This document shows, piece by piece, positions 1 through 8,047 of a stretch of DNA of 15,421 nucleotides. Every line of letters begins with the position of its first letter. Positions within the stretch are counted from its first letter, which is position 1. This DNA is from Bacteroidales bacterium (GTDB lineage Bacteria > Bacteroidota > Bacteroidia > Bacteroidales > VadinHA17), in the NCBI GenBank assembly GCA_029935275.1, contig JAOZKQ010000020.1, positions 1-15,421 on the forward strand. Reading direction: 5' to 3'. Made by a program: the position numbers and the translations under genes. Under the pieces are notes generated by a model. The model had not been told where the DNA came from and ran no database searches. It worked only from the letters and a program-made list of their open reading frames with translations.

Positions 1-53
1 TGTTGTAATGCAGTTAATGGTTTTAAAGTACCTTTCAGATCAAAAAAACTCAT
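1..53 (-). CDS. NuoI/MbxN-like ferredoxin subunit, N-terminus only (cut by window edge)
   Basis: An ATG at 53 on the minus strand opens a frame reading MSFFDLKGTLKPLTALQ up to the window edge, with no stop. The position, last in an operon that follows the Mbx gene order, is where the two-[4Fe-4S] NuoI/MbxN-type electron-entry subunit is expected. The amphipathic N-terminus with the LKxxLxxL pattern suits that family, whose first helix lies on the membrane. No cysteine motif is inside the window, so the call rests mainly on context. The 78-base spacer after the NuoD-like stop is unusually long for this operon and holds a possible hairpin. The remainder of the gene should show two CxxCxxCxxxCP motifs. 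Confidence 0.55.
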   Translation of the reverse strand, partial: MSFFDLKGTLKPLTALQ

Positions 54-101
54 GTCTATCTTATAAAATGTTATTTTAACTTAATAAATCTCTCAGGTAA
101 C

Positions 102-125
102 AGGAAGGTTCTTTTACCCGTTCCT
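102..125 (-). other. Possible intra-operon stem-loop between NuoD-like and NuoI-like genes
   Basis: On the minus strand, AGGAA (125-121) can pair with TTCCT (106-102), with a shorter inner GGxT/ACC pairing around an A-rich loop. It begins about 7 bases after the NuoD-like stop. There is no U-run after it, so it does not look like a terminator. It could act in mRNA processing or stability. The stem is short and imperfect, so chance is quite possible. Confidence 0.2.
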
Positions 126-131
126 TACAGA

Positions 132-1235
132 TTATCTTTCAATTTCCGGAGGACAAACCCCCAGACTATTCATAATGGCAGAAACATCTGCAATATTTTC
201 ACCCACCAACATATTTTCCAGCAGTGTAACGCCATGTACATAAGCTACTCCGCGCAAATGAGAGCGTCTTGGCTTGTCACCACCATCACTTGCAAGATAA
301 AAACCAATTTCTCCACGAACAGATTCTGTCCGTACATAGGCATCACCTTTAGGCAATGTCCATTTTTGAGGATTTGGAATCTTATTATAAACAGAACCTT
401 CCGGCATCATATCAATTACCTGGCGAATAATACGAATAGATTGTCTGGCTTCCTGACGCCGTACCAGGGCCCTTGCCCAGATATCACCACCCTCAGCAGT
501 TGGCACCTCAAAATCAAGTTTATCATAAACTTCATAAGGATCATCAATTCGGATATCACTTTTAATACCACATCCGCGAAGAACCGGTCCTACAACACCC
601 TTCTCAATCGCTGTTTCTTTATCAACAATACCAACACCCTGGGTCCTCTTCTTAAAAATGGCATTCTCAAACATCAGGTCATCATAATCATCCAAACGTT
701 TTTCAATATAATCCATTGTCTTTAAAACACGTTGCTCAAAACCTTTGGGGAAATCCCTTCTGACCCCACCCGGCCATATGTACATATGATAAACCCGGCC
801 ACCTGTTAGCTCTTCAAATAAGTCCAGGATGTAATTTCTGTCACCTACACTCCACTGTCCCACGGTATATAATCCCAGAGAACCATTTTGCCCTCCATAC
901 CACAACATAAAAGAAGCCAACCTGGCCATCTCAAGTACCATCACCCGGATATATTTTGCCCTTTCCGGGACTTCACGCCCTTCAATTTCTTCTACAGCCC
1001 TGGCATAAGATTCTTCCATCGGGTCAGTTTCCGGAACGCAAAACCGGCACATTAAGGTAAAGCTCTGGAGCCAGTTTCTTTGCTCCTGAAGTTTTTCAAA
1101 AGCCCGGTGCAGGTAACCTACTTCGGTAGTTGCTTTAACTATAGTATCACCCTCCACTTTCAACCGCACCATCATATTCCCGGTAATTCCAGGGTGCTGC
1201 GGACCTAAATACAGTGTTGTTGCCTTTTCTCTCAT
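132..1235 (-). CDS. NuoD / [NiFe]-hydrogenase large-subunit homologue, MbxL-type, degenerate NiFe site
   Basis: This is the catalytic large subunit of the membrane complex, 367 aa. Family landmarks are GPQHPG at 11-16, HRAFEK at 43-48 and VPERAKYIRV shortly after the first cysteine motif. True membrane-bound hydrogenases bind NiFe through two CxxC motifs. Here the first is kept (MCRFC, Cys63 and Cys66), while the C-terminal one reads GVCPPE (Cys361, then Glu364 in place of the fourth Cys), and the usual DP before it is GV. A working NiFe centre is therefore unlikely. Quinone-type NuoD lacks these cysteines altogether, so this sits between the two, as in archaeal MbxL/MbsL. I chose the ATG at 1235, one base after the stop of the NuoC-like gene (TAAGATG). 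A TTG eight codons upstream (1259) would overlap the previous gene by 23 bases. The substrate cannot be read from the sequence; sulfane sulfur or polysulfide is one precedent. Confidence 0.85.
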   Translation of the reverse strand: MREKATTLYLGPQHPGITGNMMVRLKVEGDTIVKATTEVGYLHRAFEKLQEQRNWLQSFTLMCRFCVPETDPMEESYARAVEEIEGREVPERAKYIRVMVLEMARLASFMLWYGGQNGSLGLYTVGQWSVGDRNYILDLFEELTGGRVYHMYIWPGGVRRDFPKGFEQRVLKTMDYIEKRLDDYDDLMFENAIFKKRTQGVGIVDKETAIEKGVVGPVLRGCGIKSDIRIDDPYEVYDKLDFEVPTAEGGDIWARALVRRQEARQSIRIIRQVIDMMPEGSVYNKIPNPQKWTLPKGDAYVRTESVRGEIGFYLASDGGDKPRRSHLRGVAYVHGVTLLENMLVGENIADVSAIMNSLGVCPPEIER

Positions 1236-1236
1236 C

Positions 1237-1803
1237 TTATCTCGAATATTTTTTTGCAAAATCGGGAATTTCTTCTCCTGAACGTTTTGTTATCGTTTCT
1301 CGTACATCCTGCGCATCTTCCCGGCCAGGCCTTTCAAAAAATGTTTCAGCAGCATAAGCTGCGGTATCAAAATCACGACGCATAGGTGGTGGTCCTGTCC
1401 AATCCTCAAGAATAAATTCATCAGGGGCAACCAGGCCTTCAAACTGAATTCCATATAATTCGCGGAATTCTCTTTCATAGGTATGGGCTTGAGGCCAGAT
1501 CATATCTATATTAGCTATTACAGGCTTTTCCCTGTCAATTCTGGTACGTATAAAAACTTTTACCTTTTCCTCCGGGGACCAAACAATATATATCAGTTCA
1601 AATTCATTCTCTTCCAGCCAGTCAACGCAAGTAATGTGGGTCAGATGAACATATCCCAGCCTATCTTTTAAATAGGTAAGAATGGAGGGAATACACTGCT
1701 TATCAACTAAAAAATCCAATCTGTTCCCATCAAAATCTGTTTCTTTTGCTGTAACGAAACTGGTTTTAATATGTTCAATCAGATTTGCTTTTATTTTTTC
1801 CAT
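1237..1803 (-). CDS. NuoC/MbxK-like 30-kDa subunit
   Basis: A soluble 188-aa subunit of the complex-I 30-kDa family. It binds the NuoD-like large subunit on the cytoplasmic face and has a structural role with no redox cofactor. The family signature is YEREFRELYGI at residues 109-119, preceded by the alpha/beta core that includes HITCVDW (56-62). It stands alone rather than fused to NuoD, as in Mbh/Mbx clusters. It starts 55 bases after the NuoB-like stop, and its TAA is followed by a single G and the ATG of the NuoD-like gene, so the two are probably translationally coupled. The last 40 residues are charged and less conserved. Confidence 0.85.
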   Translation of the reverse strand: MEKIKANLIEHIKTSFVTAKETDFDGNRLDFLVDKQCIPSILTYLKDRLGYVHLTHITCVDWLEENEFELIYIVWSPEEKVKVFIRTRIDREKPVIANIDMIWPQAHTYEREFRELYGIQFEGLVAPDEFILEDWTGPPPMRRDFDTAAYAAETFFERPGREDAQDVRETITKRSGEEIPDFAKKYSR

Positions 1804-1858
1804 CTTTTCTGATGTTATTATAAGTTCTATGCTTTTCTTTTCGTAAAAATAAACTATC

Positions 1859-2404
1859 CTACCAATTATAATCAGGCATCACCCAATTTGGAATGATCCT
1901 CTTCTGATTTGCCCGATACCATTCCAGGTTATCTTTATACTCTTGGGCTCCATTTGCTTTTCCTTCACTGATCAGTTCCTGCAATTTACCAAAACCTGAA
2001 AGAACAGATTCGGGACGAGGCATACAACCATTAATATAAACATCTACAGGAAGGTATTTATCCAACACCTTAATGGTATTGTAAGAATCATAATACATTC
2101 CTCCATTTATAGTACAAGAGCCAAAACCTATTACATATTTTGGATCCTGCATTTGTTCATAAACACGGATTACCCTTTTTAAAGTTTTGGTAGTTAAATA
2201 TCCGGTTATCAGTAAAACATCGGCCTGACGTGGTGTTGCTGCACCTCTCACCCCAAGTCTCTCTGCATCATATCTGGAAGTCATTGTTGGGGGAATTTCA
2301 ATTGCCCCACAACCTGTACCATATGCCAGCACCCATATAGACTGTTTTCGTGCCCAGTTCTGGATGATATCAACTATTTTTTGTGAACTTTTATCGTTAA
2401 TCAT
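1859..2404 (-). CDS. NuoB/MbxJ-like small Fe-S subunit with an altered cluster site
   Basis: The small electron-transfer subunit (181 aa), homologous to NuoB and to the [NiFe]-hydrogenase small subunit, which carries the proximal [4Fe-4S] cluster. Visible motifs are YGTGCGAIEIPP (28-39), GFGSCTINGG (93-102) and NGCMPRPE (125-132), giving Cys32, Cys97 and Cys127. NuoB has two adjacent cysteines at the first motif and hydrogenases have CxxC. Here the second position is Gly33, so only three protein ligands are visible. The fourth may come from elsewhere, for example the CxxC of the NuoD-like partner, or be an open site. The motifs otherwise fit NuoB closely, so a sequencing error is unlikely. 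It lies 11 bases after the NuoH-like gene, in the Mbx order M-J-K-L. Confidence 0.88.
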   Translation of the reverse strand: MINDKSSQKIVDIIQNWARKQSIWVLAYGTGCGAIEIPPTMTSRYDAERLGVRGAATPRQADVLLITGYLTTKTLKRVIRVYEQMQDPKYVIGFGSCTINGGMYYDSYNTIKVLDKYLPVDVYINGCMPRPESVLSGFGKLQELISEGKANGAQEYKDNLEWYRANQKRIIPNWVMPDYNW

Positions 2405-2415
2405 TTTCTCTCAGT

Positions 2416-3327
2416 TTAAAAAAATACCGCATGCAAAATAGCAAGCAAGCCAAAAAAGGTAGGCCAGCCCCAGAAATACCTGATCGCCTGCTCTGTTCTA
2501 TACCTTGGGCTAACTACACCATAAAGCATGGGAATCAAATAAATAGCAAATGTTTTAAGTAAAAGCACAATCAAGTTATCAGCGCCTCCCATAAACAAAT
2601 CAACATACAGTGTTAGTTTTGCAAAGGCAAAAACTGCCCCGGAAGACATAAGCGTAAACAAATATTTACCACCATTTTCCGAAACAGGCCCGGATGCCAG
2701 CTCTGTAGGTGCTCCTACAATATCGAAAGGAGAATACCTGAACATCCCAAGCATAGCCAGCACAGCTGCAATAAAAGCAAAAGGAGAGCTAAACATCAAC
2801 CAGGTCCCGCTTTGTGCCTGTACCTCCATTAAATCAACAATAGAAGTTGTTTTGAATTGCATCATTAAAGCAACCAGTGCCATTACCCAGGGAATTTCAA
2901 ATCCAACCATCTGGCTTAAACCACGGGTTACACCAATGGCAGAATTCGGGTTTCCGGTTTGTCCGGCACCCAATGCCATCCCTAATGGACCAAACACCAT
3001 TATATACAATAGAAAGATCAAATCTCCATCGAAATTCAGGTTTGGGAACCACTTCCCGTCATTTAAAACAGGAACGATCATCAGCGTCATTATTGAAGAC
3101 ACCATGATAAATGCCGGCCCCAAATGCTGCATCAGACCATGATGAATAGCCGTTGATTTAGAGTACAGTTTCATTGCATCGATAAAGTTCTGATAAAAAG
3201 GCGGACCTTTCCGGTTCTGAACCCTTGCAATAATTTTACGGCTTAATCCCATATAGGTCATTCCAACAATAAATGCTAGGATGAATGAAACAACCACGCC
3301 TAATATTTTATACCAAATTGAATCCAT
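2416..3327 (-). CDS. NuoH/MbxM-like membrane anchor subunit
   Basis: An integral membrane protein of 303 aa with about eight hydrophobic helices, homologous to complex-I subunit 1 (NuoH) and to MbhM/EchB. It docks the redox arm to the antiporter arm and forms part of the first ion path. Signatures are RVQNRKGPPFYQ at 35-46 (the first cytoplasmic loop, family RxQxRxGPxxxQ) and YSPFDIVGAPTELASG (198-213), the counterpart of RxPFDxxEAExELxxG, with the conserved acidic residue at Glu209. The second family acidic position (E of EAE) is replaced by the GA of IVGAPTE. The ATG at 3327 lies 17 bases after the upstream stop. Confidence 0.87.
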   Translation of the reverse strand: MDSIWYKILGVVVSFILAFIVGMTYMGLSRKIIARVQNRKGPPFYQNFIDAMKLYSKSTAIHHGLMQHLGPAFIMVSSIMTLMIVPVLNDGKWFPNLNFDGDLIFLLYIMVFGPLGMALGAGQTGNPNSAIGVTRGLSQMVGFEIPWVMALVALMMQFKTTSIVDLMEVQAQSGTWLMFSSPFAFIAAVLAMLGMFRYSPFDIVGAPTELASGPVSENGGKYLFTLMSSGAVFAFAKLTLYVDLFMGGADNLIVLLLKTFAIYLIPMLYGVVSPRYRTEQAIRYFWGWPTFFGLLAILHAVFF

Positions 3328-3344
3328 TGATCTCTAATTTAATT

Positions 3345-5195
3345 TTATCCAAATACATTGTTTTTTATTAGCAACATAATAATCAGAAATAAGATTACAT
3401 ATATTGCATAGGTCTGACCGTTACCGGTATATATTTTCCTTGTAAAATCAAATAATGCCTCCAGTCCATTCGCAAAACCATTGTAATATTTATCAATTTG
3501 CCTGCGCATAACAGGTTCAACAGCACGCATAAAGGGTTGAAAGAAGTTAATGGAAAATGTCAGGTTTTCATGTTCCTTGGGTACTTCACCCGATGAACTG
3601 ATATCCTTTGTTGTTACGTACCTTGTATTTTTGTATCCTTTAATTGTAAGAAAGATGGTAAATACTACAAAAATTCCCAAAATAGCATAGAGTATTGGCT
3701 GAAGGGCCACCTGATTTCCCCAACTATTAAAAAGGATGGAAGTATCCCAAAGATGCTGGTTTGTAGGGGCAAATCCCAGAGCCTGCATCCCTGCATCAAT
3801 AGGTTTCAGTATAAGTCCAGGGAAAGTTCCAAGAACAAAGCTGAGGCCTGCAAGAACCAACATAGGTATTACCATAAGAACAGGAGCTTCTTTTACATGC
3901 GCCCATTCTTTTTCTTCCTGGCCAAGGAAAAAGCCAAACAAAAACTTATAACAATATAGAAAAGCTGCAGTACTGGAAAAGAAAACTAAAATGATCAGCA
4001 TATAATGATCACTTGTAATAAGTGACTCATAAAGCATCCATTTTCCAACAAAACCACCTAATGGAGGAATTCCTGCCAATGCAATAATCGACATTAAAGA
4101 AGCCAGAAAAGTCCATGGCATTTTTCTTATCAGGCCGGTTACTTCTGTAAAATTTGTTGTTCCTGTTTGTCTTTCAATTGCACCAACTGCCATAAAGAGG
4201 GTACTCTTAAATATTGCGTGCATAACAGCAAGAAATAACCCGGCCAAAATGGATAACTCGGTACCAATTGCAATTCCTGTTACTATATAACCCAACTGGG
4301 CAACGGAGGAATAGGCAAGTAACTTTTTTGCATCATCCTGCTTAACTGCCCAAAGTGTTCCAATAGCTGCTGTAATTGCACCCATCCAGGCCAGGACTTC
4401 CCTGAACCAGAATCCTTCAGGAAGATGGCTAATCATACTAAGCATTACAATGCTCAAACCATAAACTCCCATTTTTGACAATGCACCGGAGAAAACGCTT
4501 GTATAAGCCATGGGTGAATTACTGTAAGCTCCCGGAGCCCACACATGCAACGGCATAAGAGCAGCTTTTACACCAAATCCGACAAGCAGTAATATGGGAA
4601 TTAACAATTGCAAATTGAAACTTAATACCGGATAAGCGGTAATCAGGTCAGCAATCATAAAATTCCCGGTTACAGAATGACTTATCACAATGGCCATTAA
4701 CATTGCATAGGCACCAATAGCACTAAATATAAAATATTTAATTCCAATACTTTGAGTGTGTTTCCCGTTATAGATAACCATTAAATAGGAAGACCATGTC
4801 ATGATTTCCCAAAAAATGAAAAAAGAAACAAAATCCTTACTGAACAAAATGCCCAGCATTGACATAATGCTAAGGACATAATTGAAATAAAAATACCCAC
4901 GACGTTCTTTCCCTTTCATGAAACCGACTGAATAAATCGCAGCCAGTACACCAAGGCCAAGCACAATAAGCGAAAAGATCCAACCAAAGTCAGTAATACC
5001 CCAGCTGAGGTCAATCCCACCTGCCTTAAAATGCACCTCCTGTCCTACACTTACATTCATATAAAACAGAACAGACGGAACAATTACGGAAGCCAGGAAT
5101 AAAATATCCTGTAACACATGATTCACTTTTCCTGCCAGCCAGCTTATTACAGCTCCGGACAAAAAGATTAAAAATATTAAATATATCATATCCAT
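3345..5195 (-). CDS. Second antiporter-like subunit, NuoL/MbxH'-type
   Basis: A polytopic ion-translocating subunit of 616 aa in the NuoL/M/N-MrpA/D superfamily. Key charged residues of the pump are all present: Glu130 in FFIFWE (helix 5), Lys210 in GFGVKAALMPLHVW (helix 7) and Lys241 in ALSKMGVYG (helix 8). After the 14-helix core, roughly residues 1-500, comes a C-terminal extension. Its amphipathic segment (KYYNGFANGLEALFDFTRK) is followed by a final hydrophobic helix ending near residue 614, resembling the lateral-helix anchor of NuoL. This second antiporter subunit distinguishes Mbx-type clusters, with H and H', from Mbh hydrogenases, which have one. It starts 21 bases after the MrpD-like gene. 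A second in-frame ATG two codons downstream could also serve. Confidence 0.87.
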   Translation of the reverse strand: MDMIYLIFLIFLSGAVISWLAGKVNHVLQDILFLASVIVPSVLFYMNVSVGQEVHFKAGGIDLSWGITDFGWIFSLIVLGLGVLAAIYSVGFMKGKERRGYFYFNYVLSIMSMLGILFSKDFVSFFIFWEIMTWSSYLMVIYNGKHTQSIGIKYFIFSAIGAYAMLMAIVISHSVTGNFMIADLITAYPVLSFNLQLLIPILLLVGFGVKAALMPLHVWAPGAYSNSPMAYTSVFSGALSKMGVYGLSIVMLSMISHLPEGFWFREVLAWMGAITAAIGTLWAVKQDDAKKLLAYSSVAQLGYIVTGIAIGTELSILAGLFLAVMHAIFKSTLFMAVGAIERQTGTTNFTEVTGLIRKMPWTFLASLMSIIALAGIPPLGGFVGKWMLYESLITSDHYMLIILVFFSSTAAFLYCYKFLFGFFLGQEEKEWAHVKEAPVLMVIPMLVLAGLSFVLGTFPGLILKPIDAGMQALGFAPTNQHLWDTSILFNSWGNQVALQPILYAILGIFVVFTIFLTIKGYKNTRYVTTKDISSSGEVPKEHENLTFSINFFQPFMRAVEPVMRRQIDKYYNGFANGLEALFDFTRKIYTGNGQTYAIYVILFLIIMLLIKNNVFG

Positions 5196-5216
5196 AACAG
5201 AATCAACTTTTACAAA

Positions 5217-6701
5217 TTAGGGATTAAGCAATAAAACATCCTGAATATATTTTGTCTTATCCAGCAAATCTCCAGATGCTTTATGAAGCACACCGGTAAT
5301 TGCATCCGGATAAAACCCAACTAGCAATATAATCACACCTAAAGTGACCATAACAAAAAGAGCATTAAGAGTAGGCTTCTTTGGTTCAACACCTTCTGCC
5401 ATTTTAAAGAAGTAGATCCTGTTAACCACCCTCAGATAATAAACCAGTTCAATAATGCTTACAATCAGGATCAATGCAATAATTATTATCATATTTTCAT
5501 CAGCAGCAGCAGTAAGGATGGAGAGTTTACTCCAAAAACCTGCAAAAGGAGGGAGTCCCACTATAGCAAAAGCTCCAAGTGCAAACAAAATAGAAGTAAT
5601 GGGAATATGTTTCCCCATTCCGTTTGTTTCATGAATAAATTTATCTTTTGAATTATAAACAAGATAACTTCCTGAGAAGAACAGTAATGGTTTAATAATT
5701 GCATGGTTAAACATAAGGAATAAGGCGGCAAAAACACCCTCTGCCGTACCAATACCAAAAGCAACCATAATTAGTCCCATCTGGCCAATACTGGAATAGG
5801 CAAGCATTCTTTTTAACCTGTCCTGCCGCAGGGCAGTTGTTTCAGCAACTATTAATGTTATAAGCCCGATATAAAGCATAAACTGCATTGTACCATCCAC
5901 ATCAAACATGGTAAAAATAATTCGTACCATGGCATAAACACCTGCCTTAGCAACAATTCCGGCAAAGGCAGCACCAATTGGCCCGGGGGATTCAGTATAT
6001 GCATCAGCAGCCCATCCATTCAGGGGAAACATTTCGGCTTCAATCCCAATGGCTGTAAGAAGGAATACCAGGGCTGTAATCTTATATGTAGTATTCATTT
6101 CCGGCATCTTACTGGCAATATCTGCCATGTTCAGTGTACCCAATTGGGTATAAATAATCATGATAGCCAACAAAAGGAAAGTAGATGCAAGGGCTCCCAT
6201 AAATAAATATTTAAAGGCCGCTTCTGCGCTATTCCTTTCTGTATAAAAAGCTGTAAGTGCATAAGCAGAAATCCCAACAATTTCAATAAATACAAATAAA
6301 TTGAAAATATCACCGGTTAACACGATCCCAACAGAACCTGTAACCAGCATCATAAGTAAGATAAAATATTTTTTAGCCGGTTCAAAATCGACATTTTGCT
6401 TAAAACGGTAACTATAAATCCATACCATAAGGCCAATAAAGGTCATTAAGGTAACCAGAAAACCAGAAAACGGACTAAATACCAGGTTAATACCAAGTGG
6501 TGGCCGCCAGCCTGCGATCACTTCAACTATTGGGCCGGTATGCAATACCTGATTTAAAAGTGTTGCAGATAATATAAACATATAAAGCAAAACCAGTCCC
6601 GGTATAATCCGGACCAGTTCTTTCCAAATCATTCCTAACAACGGAATCAAAAATGCCGCTAACAAAGGAATTACTACAAGTAAAACAGGTGTTCCTACCA
6701 T
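5217..6701 (-). CDS. mrpD: MrpD/MbxH-like antiporter subunit
   Basis: A cation/proton antiporter subunit of 494 aa and about 14 hydrophobic helices, of the MrpD/NuoN type. Glu140 in FVFIEIVG (helix 5) and Lys252 in IVAKAGVYAMVR (helix 8) match the conserved pump residues. The helix-7 lysine found in most superfamily members, and in the neighbouring larger subunit, appears to be Glu221 here (GIEAEMFPLNGW). It begins inside the 3' end of the MrpC-like gene with a 7-base overlap, indicating coupling. Together with the other Mrp-like subunits it should form the Na+/H+ exchange part of the complex. Stand-alone Mrp antiporters would also carry a full MrpA, which is absent here. Confidence 0.88.
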   Translation of the reverse strand: MVGTPVLLVVIPLLAAFLIPLLGMIWKELVRIIPGLVLLYMFILSATLLNQVLHTGPIVEVIAGWRPPLGINLVFSPFSGFLVTLMTFIGLMVWIYSYRFKQNVDFEPAKKYFILLMMLVTGSVGIVLTGDIFNLFVFIEIVGISAYALTAFYTERNSAEAAFKYLFMGALASTFLLLAIMIIYTQLGTLNMADIASKMPEMNTTYKITALVFLLTAIGIEAEMFPLNGWAADAYTESPGPIGAAFAGIVAKAGVYAMVRIIFTMFDVDGTMQFMLYIGLITLIVAETTALRQDRLKRMLAYSSIGQMGLIMVAFGIGTAEGVFAALFLMFNHAIIKPLLFFSGSYLVYNSKDKFIHETNGMGKHIPITSILFALGAFAIVGLPPFAGFWSKLSILTAAADENMIIIIALILIVSIIELVYYLRVVNRIYFFKMAEGVEPKKPTLNALFVMVTLGVIILLVGFYPDAITGVLHKASGDLLDKTKYIQDVLLLNP

Positions 6702-7069
6702 TTCAAGTTCTTTATTTCGTCAATTCTTAAAGTATCATGATGTTTGTATAACCTGATTACCAGGGATAAAGCAACTGCGGTAACAGCAAAGCCAATTACA
6801 ATAGCGGTAAGTACAAGTGCCTGAGGAATTGGGTCAACCATTCTGGATGCATCATTTTCAAAACCAGGAGAAAAAATTGGTGCAGTACCACCTCTTATAT
6901 ATCCCATGGCAACAAATATTAAATGTACACCGGCATCAACAATTGATAATCCAATAACTATCTTGATTAAAGATTTTTTAACCAGTGCACCATAAAGCCC
7001 AATCAAAATCAGTAATATGGAGGCTCCATAAATACTAAATTCTATATATTTAAACAAAGATTCATCCAT
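6695..7069 (-). CDS. mrpC: MrpC/MbxG-like (NuoK family) subunit
   Basis: A small membrane protein of 124 aa with three hydrophobic helices, homologous to NuoK and MrpC/MnhC. The hallmark DPIPQALVLTAIVIGFAVTAVAL begins near residue 78, with an acidic residue in helix 2 (VDAGVHLIFV). In Mrp and Mbh-type complexes this subunit lies between the antiporter subunit and MrpB and is part of the sodium or proton path. It begins 4 bases after the preceding stop and overlaps the following mrpD-like start by 7 bases. Confidence 0.9.
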   Translation of the reverse strand: MDESLFKYIEFSIYGASILLILIGLYGALVKKSLIKIVIGLSIVDAGVHLIFVAMGYIRGGTAPIFSPGFENDASRMVDPIPQALVLTAIVIGFAVTAVALSLVIRLYKHHDTLRIDEIKNLKW

Positions 7070-7073
7070 AACC

Positions 7074-7769
7074 TTAATCTTTTTCGTGTAAAACAGTATA
7101 AATAACTCCTGTCAGTTCTGCAGCAACTTTAAAACCAATCAAAATATAAACAATTGGTATCACCCCGCCACTGAATAAACTATTCAGAGTACCGGTAGGT
7201 AGGAAGTTTTCAAGAAATGTTCCATGATTCATAAAACCAAGCAAGCCGATTACTACAAAGAAAATACCAGCCAGCGATTCAACTATAGACAACAGGTTAT
7301 GACTTACTGAATAATTATCATAAGCTAAAAGCATAAGAAGGAAGCCTGTGGCAATTATTGTCCCCCCCTGAAATCCACCTCCCGGAGACAGATGTCCGTG
7401 AACAAATACATAAACACCCAATAATATAATTGCAGGAAACAATAACTTTGAGCCTGACATTACAAGACTGCTGGAAGGAAACAATACCGAACGTTCACCA
7501 ACATGATGCCTCTTTTTATACAGGATACCTCCCAGGGCAGTAGCCGCAAGAAATAAAACCGTAACTTCTCCCAGGGTATCAAAGCCCCTGAAGTTTACAA
7601 CAATGCTTGTAACGGTATTAGCCACATTCAGTTCAGTAACCGTTTTTTCTAAATATTGGTCTTTTACTCCCTCGGTAAAATGTTCATTACCGAAATTCAA
7701 TCCTAAAAATATAACACCCAGATCCCAGGCTAGTACGGCAAGCAGTAATATGACAATTAACTTTTTCAT
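7074..7769 (-). CDS. MbhE-MrpB fusion subunit
   Basis: A membrane protein of 231 aa combining two parts. Residues 1-88 match the C-terminal piece of MrpA, known as MbhE when separate, with the signature VVNFRGFDTLGEVTVL at 57-72. Residues 98-228 are an MnhB/MrpB domain with HGHLSPGGGFQGG at 124-136. In Pyrococcus these parts are often separate genes. A fused form fits the Mbx order, where a single F gene follows D. About six hydrophobic helices are visible. It is 2 bases after the MbhD-like stop and 4 bases before the MrpC-like start. Confidence 0.86.
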   Translation of the reverse strand: MKKLIVILLLAVLAWDLGVIFLGLNFGNEHFTEGVKDQYLEKTVTELNVANTVTSIVVNFRGFDTLGEVTVLFLAATALGGILYKKRHHVGERSVLFPSSSLVMSGSKLLFPAIILLGVYVFVHGHLSPGGGFQGGTIIATGFLLMLLAYDNYSVSHNLLSIVESLAGIFFVVIGLLGFMNHGTFLENFLPTGTLNSLFSGGVIPIVYILIGFKVAAELTGVIYTVLHEKD

Positions 7770-7771
7770 CT

Positions 7772-8047
7772 TCAGCTATTAGATTTTTTATTTTTATCAT
7801 GCTCATCTTCATACCGTACTGTATTCCGTATGGTAATAACAAAAATGATCGTAGTTAAGGCCACTCCAATAGCGGCTTCTGTAAGAGCAACATCAGGTGC
7901 CTGTAACAGGTAAAATAGTATAGCTAAAATAAGACTGATTACACCGGTTGCTATAACTGCAACTAACAAATCTTTTTGTACCACTGCATAAACAGCCGCA
8001 CCCAGCATTATTATCAACAGGACGATAAACAAAATTAGATACATCAT
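7772..8047 (-). CDS. MbhD/MbxD-like subunit (DUF4040, MrpA C-terminal piece)
   Basis: A three-helix membrane protein of 91 aa. The signature QAPDVALTEAAIGVAL at 49-64 belongs to the DUF4040 domain, which in classical Mrp antiporters is the C-terminal part of MrpA. Here it is a separate gene, as in Mbh/Mbx complexes, and the NuoL-like part of MrpA is absent. It contributes to the ion channel next to MrpG and MrpC in known structures. The ATG overlaps the TGA of mrpG (ATGA), so translation is coupled. The tail after residue 78 is very polar and basic. Confidence 0.88.
   Translation of the reverse strand: MMYLILFIVLLIIMLGAAVYAVVQKDLLVAVIATGVISLILAILFYLLQAPDVALTEAAIGVALTTIIFVITIRNTVRYEDEHDKNKKSNS

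Noticed and set aside
234..725. 163-codon open frame on the plus strand
   Set aside because: It is antisense to the well-supported NuoD-like gene and its translation shows no domain-like pattern.
1236..1259. TTG start giving the NuoD-like protein eight more residues
   Set aside because: It would overlap the NuoC-like gene by 23 bases, while the ATG at 1235 directly follows that gene's stop and gives the normal family N-terminus.
132..2404. A functional membrane-bound [NiFe] hydrogenase
   Set aside because: The C-terminal CxxC is CxxE, the preceding DP is missing, and the small subunit lacks the hydrogenase-type first cluster motif.
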